From Brachyhypopomus gauderio (taxonomy: Eukaryota; Chordata; Actinopteri; Gymnotiformes; Hypopomidae): DNA of 64,000 bases. Numbering within the stretch: the first letter of the stretch is position 1; every line of letters begins with the position of its first letter. A program made the position numbers and the translations under genes. This document shows positions 63,257-64,000 of the stretch, one piece after another. Below the pieces are notes generated by a model that worked only from the letters and a program-made list of their open reading frames with translations, made no database searches and was not told the DNA's origin. Where the stretch lies: positions 124,001-188,000 of the forward strand of contig NC_135220.1 of assembly GCF_052324685.1 (NCBI RefSeq), written 5' to 3'.

Positions 63257-63306
<50 letters not shown>
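63257..63306. repeat. (GA)n microsatellite
   Basis: About 25 GA units in intergenic DNA. Confidence 0.97.
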
Positions 63307-63311
<5 letters not shown>

Positions 63312-64000
63312 ACTATGCAACTATACCAAAGAACAGGCTGGGAAAGAAAGAAACGTGAGAAGAGAGAGTGAGAAAAACTGAAGGAGGAAGACCAATATAG
63401 TCCAAAATTGGAGGATGTGTTTTTGGTCAGAAACCCATCTCTAAAATTAGCCGGGATGTAAATTCCACAATGCTGCTAGTTTTCAGTGCATACATGAAAA
63501 AAGAGAGGACTACATGTAAACTACATGCATGAGCAATGTCGCACACAGGCAAAATCATGCAGGAACAGTAGCATGTTCACGTTTAATGTGTGTGTTGGGG
63601 GGGGGGAGGTGGGGGGGGGGGGGGCTGGGGGTAAGAGGTTCTTTAAGAGCAGGGCAATTTTCAAAACCACTAAAAAGACAGAGGAAACCTGAAAAATGAA
63701 AGCCACGGGCCCCACACAGTCCACAGCAGAAGCACAACCATGTGTACAGGGATCAGGGCCCTCGAGCCAGCAGTCCCCACACATGCTATTGTGGCTGGCA
63801 GTTTAAGCCTAGGGGGCTCGCAAACACACACCCCAACACACATACAGGGAGACGTCCATGGCGCACAAGCCACAGACATTAAAACTGCAAGCAGACACAT
63901 ACAATTCTGTTTACGCGTACTTACAAACGCATTGTGCAAAATGCCTTCCTTAATACATGAAAATGGGGCTCCTGGCTGCCTTTCGGACTCTTTTTCTTGC

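Larger units (their letters stand above)
57778..64000. other. Distal intergenic DNA, no gene seen
   Basis: Besides the repeats listed separately it has (CT)n at 58680-58721, (AAAC)n near 61435-61456, G tracts at about 62636-62654 and 63597-63624, and (GA)n at 63257-63306. Open frames here are short and lack splice support. In human the next gene after FAM131C is EPHA2; I see no EPHA2 exon in this stretch. Confidence 0.6.

Overview
The window is vertebrate nuclear DNA, almost certainly from a teleost fish. It holds seven multi-exon genes with vertebrate GT-AG splicing, dense CA/GT and GA microsatellites, long G homopolymers, a Tc1-like DNA transposon with terminal repeats, and small hAT-like and Harbinger-like elements. 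I saw no bacterial-style operons, CRISPR array, tRNA or rRNA. The genes were identified by recognising conserved protein segments from memory. For each gene I placed exon borders by hand, and every model adds up to a whole number of codons.

Layout: (1) ANO7, an anoctamin, minus strand, about 12.4 to 2.4 kb. (2) A gap of about 2.7 kb (12.4-15.1 kb) with a few coding-like minus-strand stretches that I cannot assign. (3) PLEKHM2 (SKIP), minus, 27.7-17.2 kb, with its promoter near 27.7-28.4 kb. (4) DDOST (OST48), minus, 32.3-29.1 kb. (5) ZBTB17 (MIZ-1), minus, 38.1-33.4 kb, with a CpG-rich promoter at 38.8-39.2 kb. (6) HSPB7, minus, 41.7-40.1 kb. (7) A kidney-type CLC chloride channel (CLCNK), plus, 45.0-50.8 kb, head to head with HSPB7. 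(8) FAM131C, minus, 57.4-52.8 kb, tail to tail with CLCNK. (9) 57.4-64 kb: no gene seen, only microsatellites and a Harbinger-like MITE.

The ZBTB17-HSPB7-CLCNK-FAM131C block has the same gene order as human 1p36.13, where CLCNK is a tandem pair; here there is one copy. PLEKHM2 also maps to 1p36 in human. DDOST (human 1p36.12) and ANO7 (human 2q37) are not neighbours of these genes in mammals, so part of the order is fish-specific or rearranged. The genes do not form one pathway: they cover membrane scrambling or ion conduction, lysosome transport, N-glycosylation, transcription, muscle chaperoning and renal chloride transport.

I did not find a new biological system. The points most worth a second look are two GC-AG introns at codon-consistent positions, a telomere-motif G-rich minisatellite 17 bases from the donor of a tiny kinesin-binding exon in PLEKHM2, microsatellites running into several CLCNK splice acceptors, a tandem duplication over the PLEKHM2 stop codon, and the unassigned coding-like stretches upstream of ANO7.
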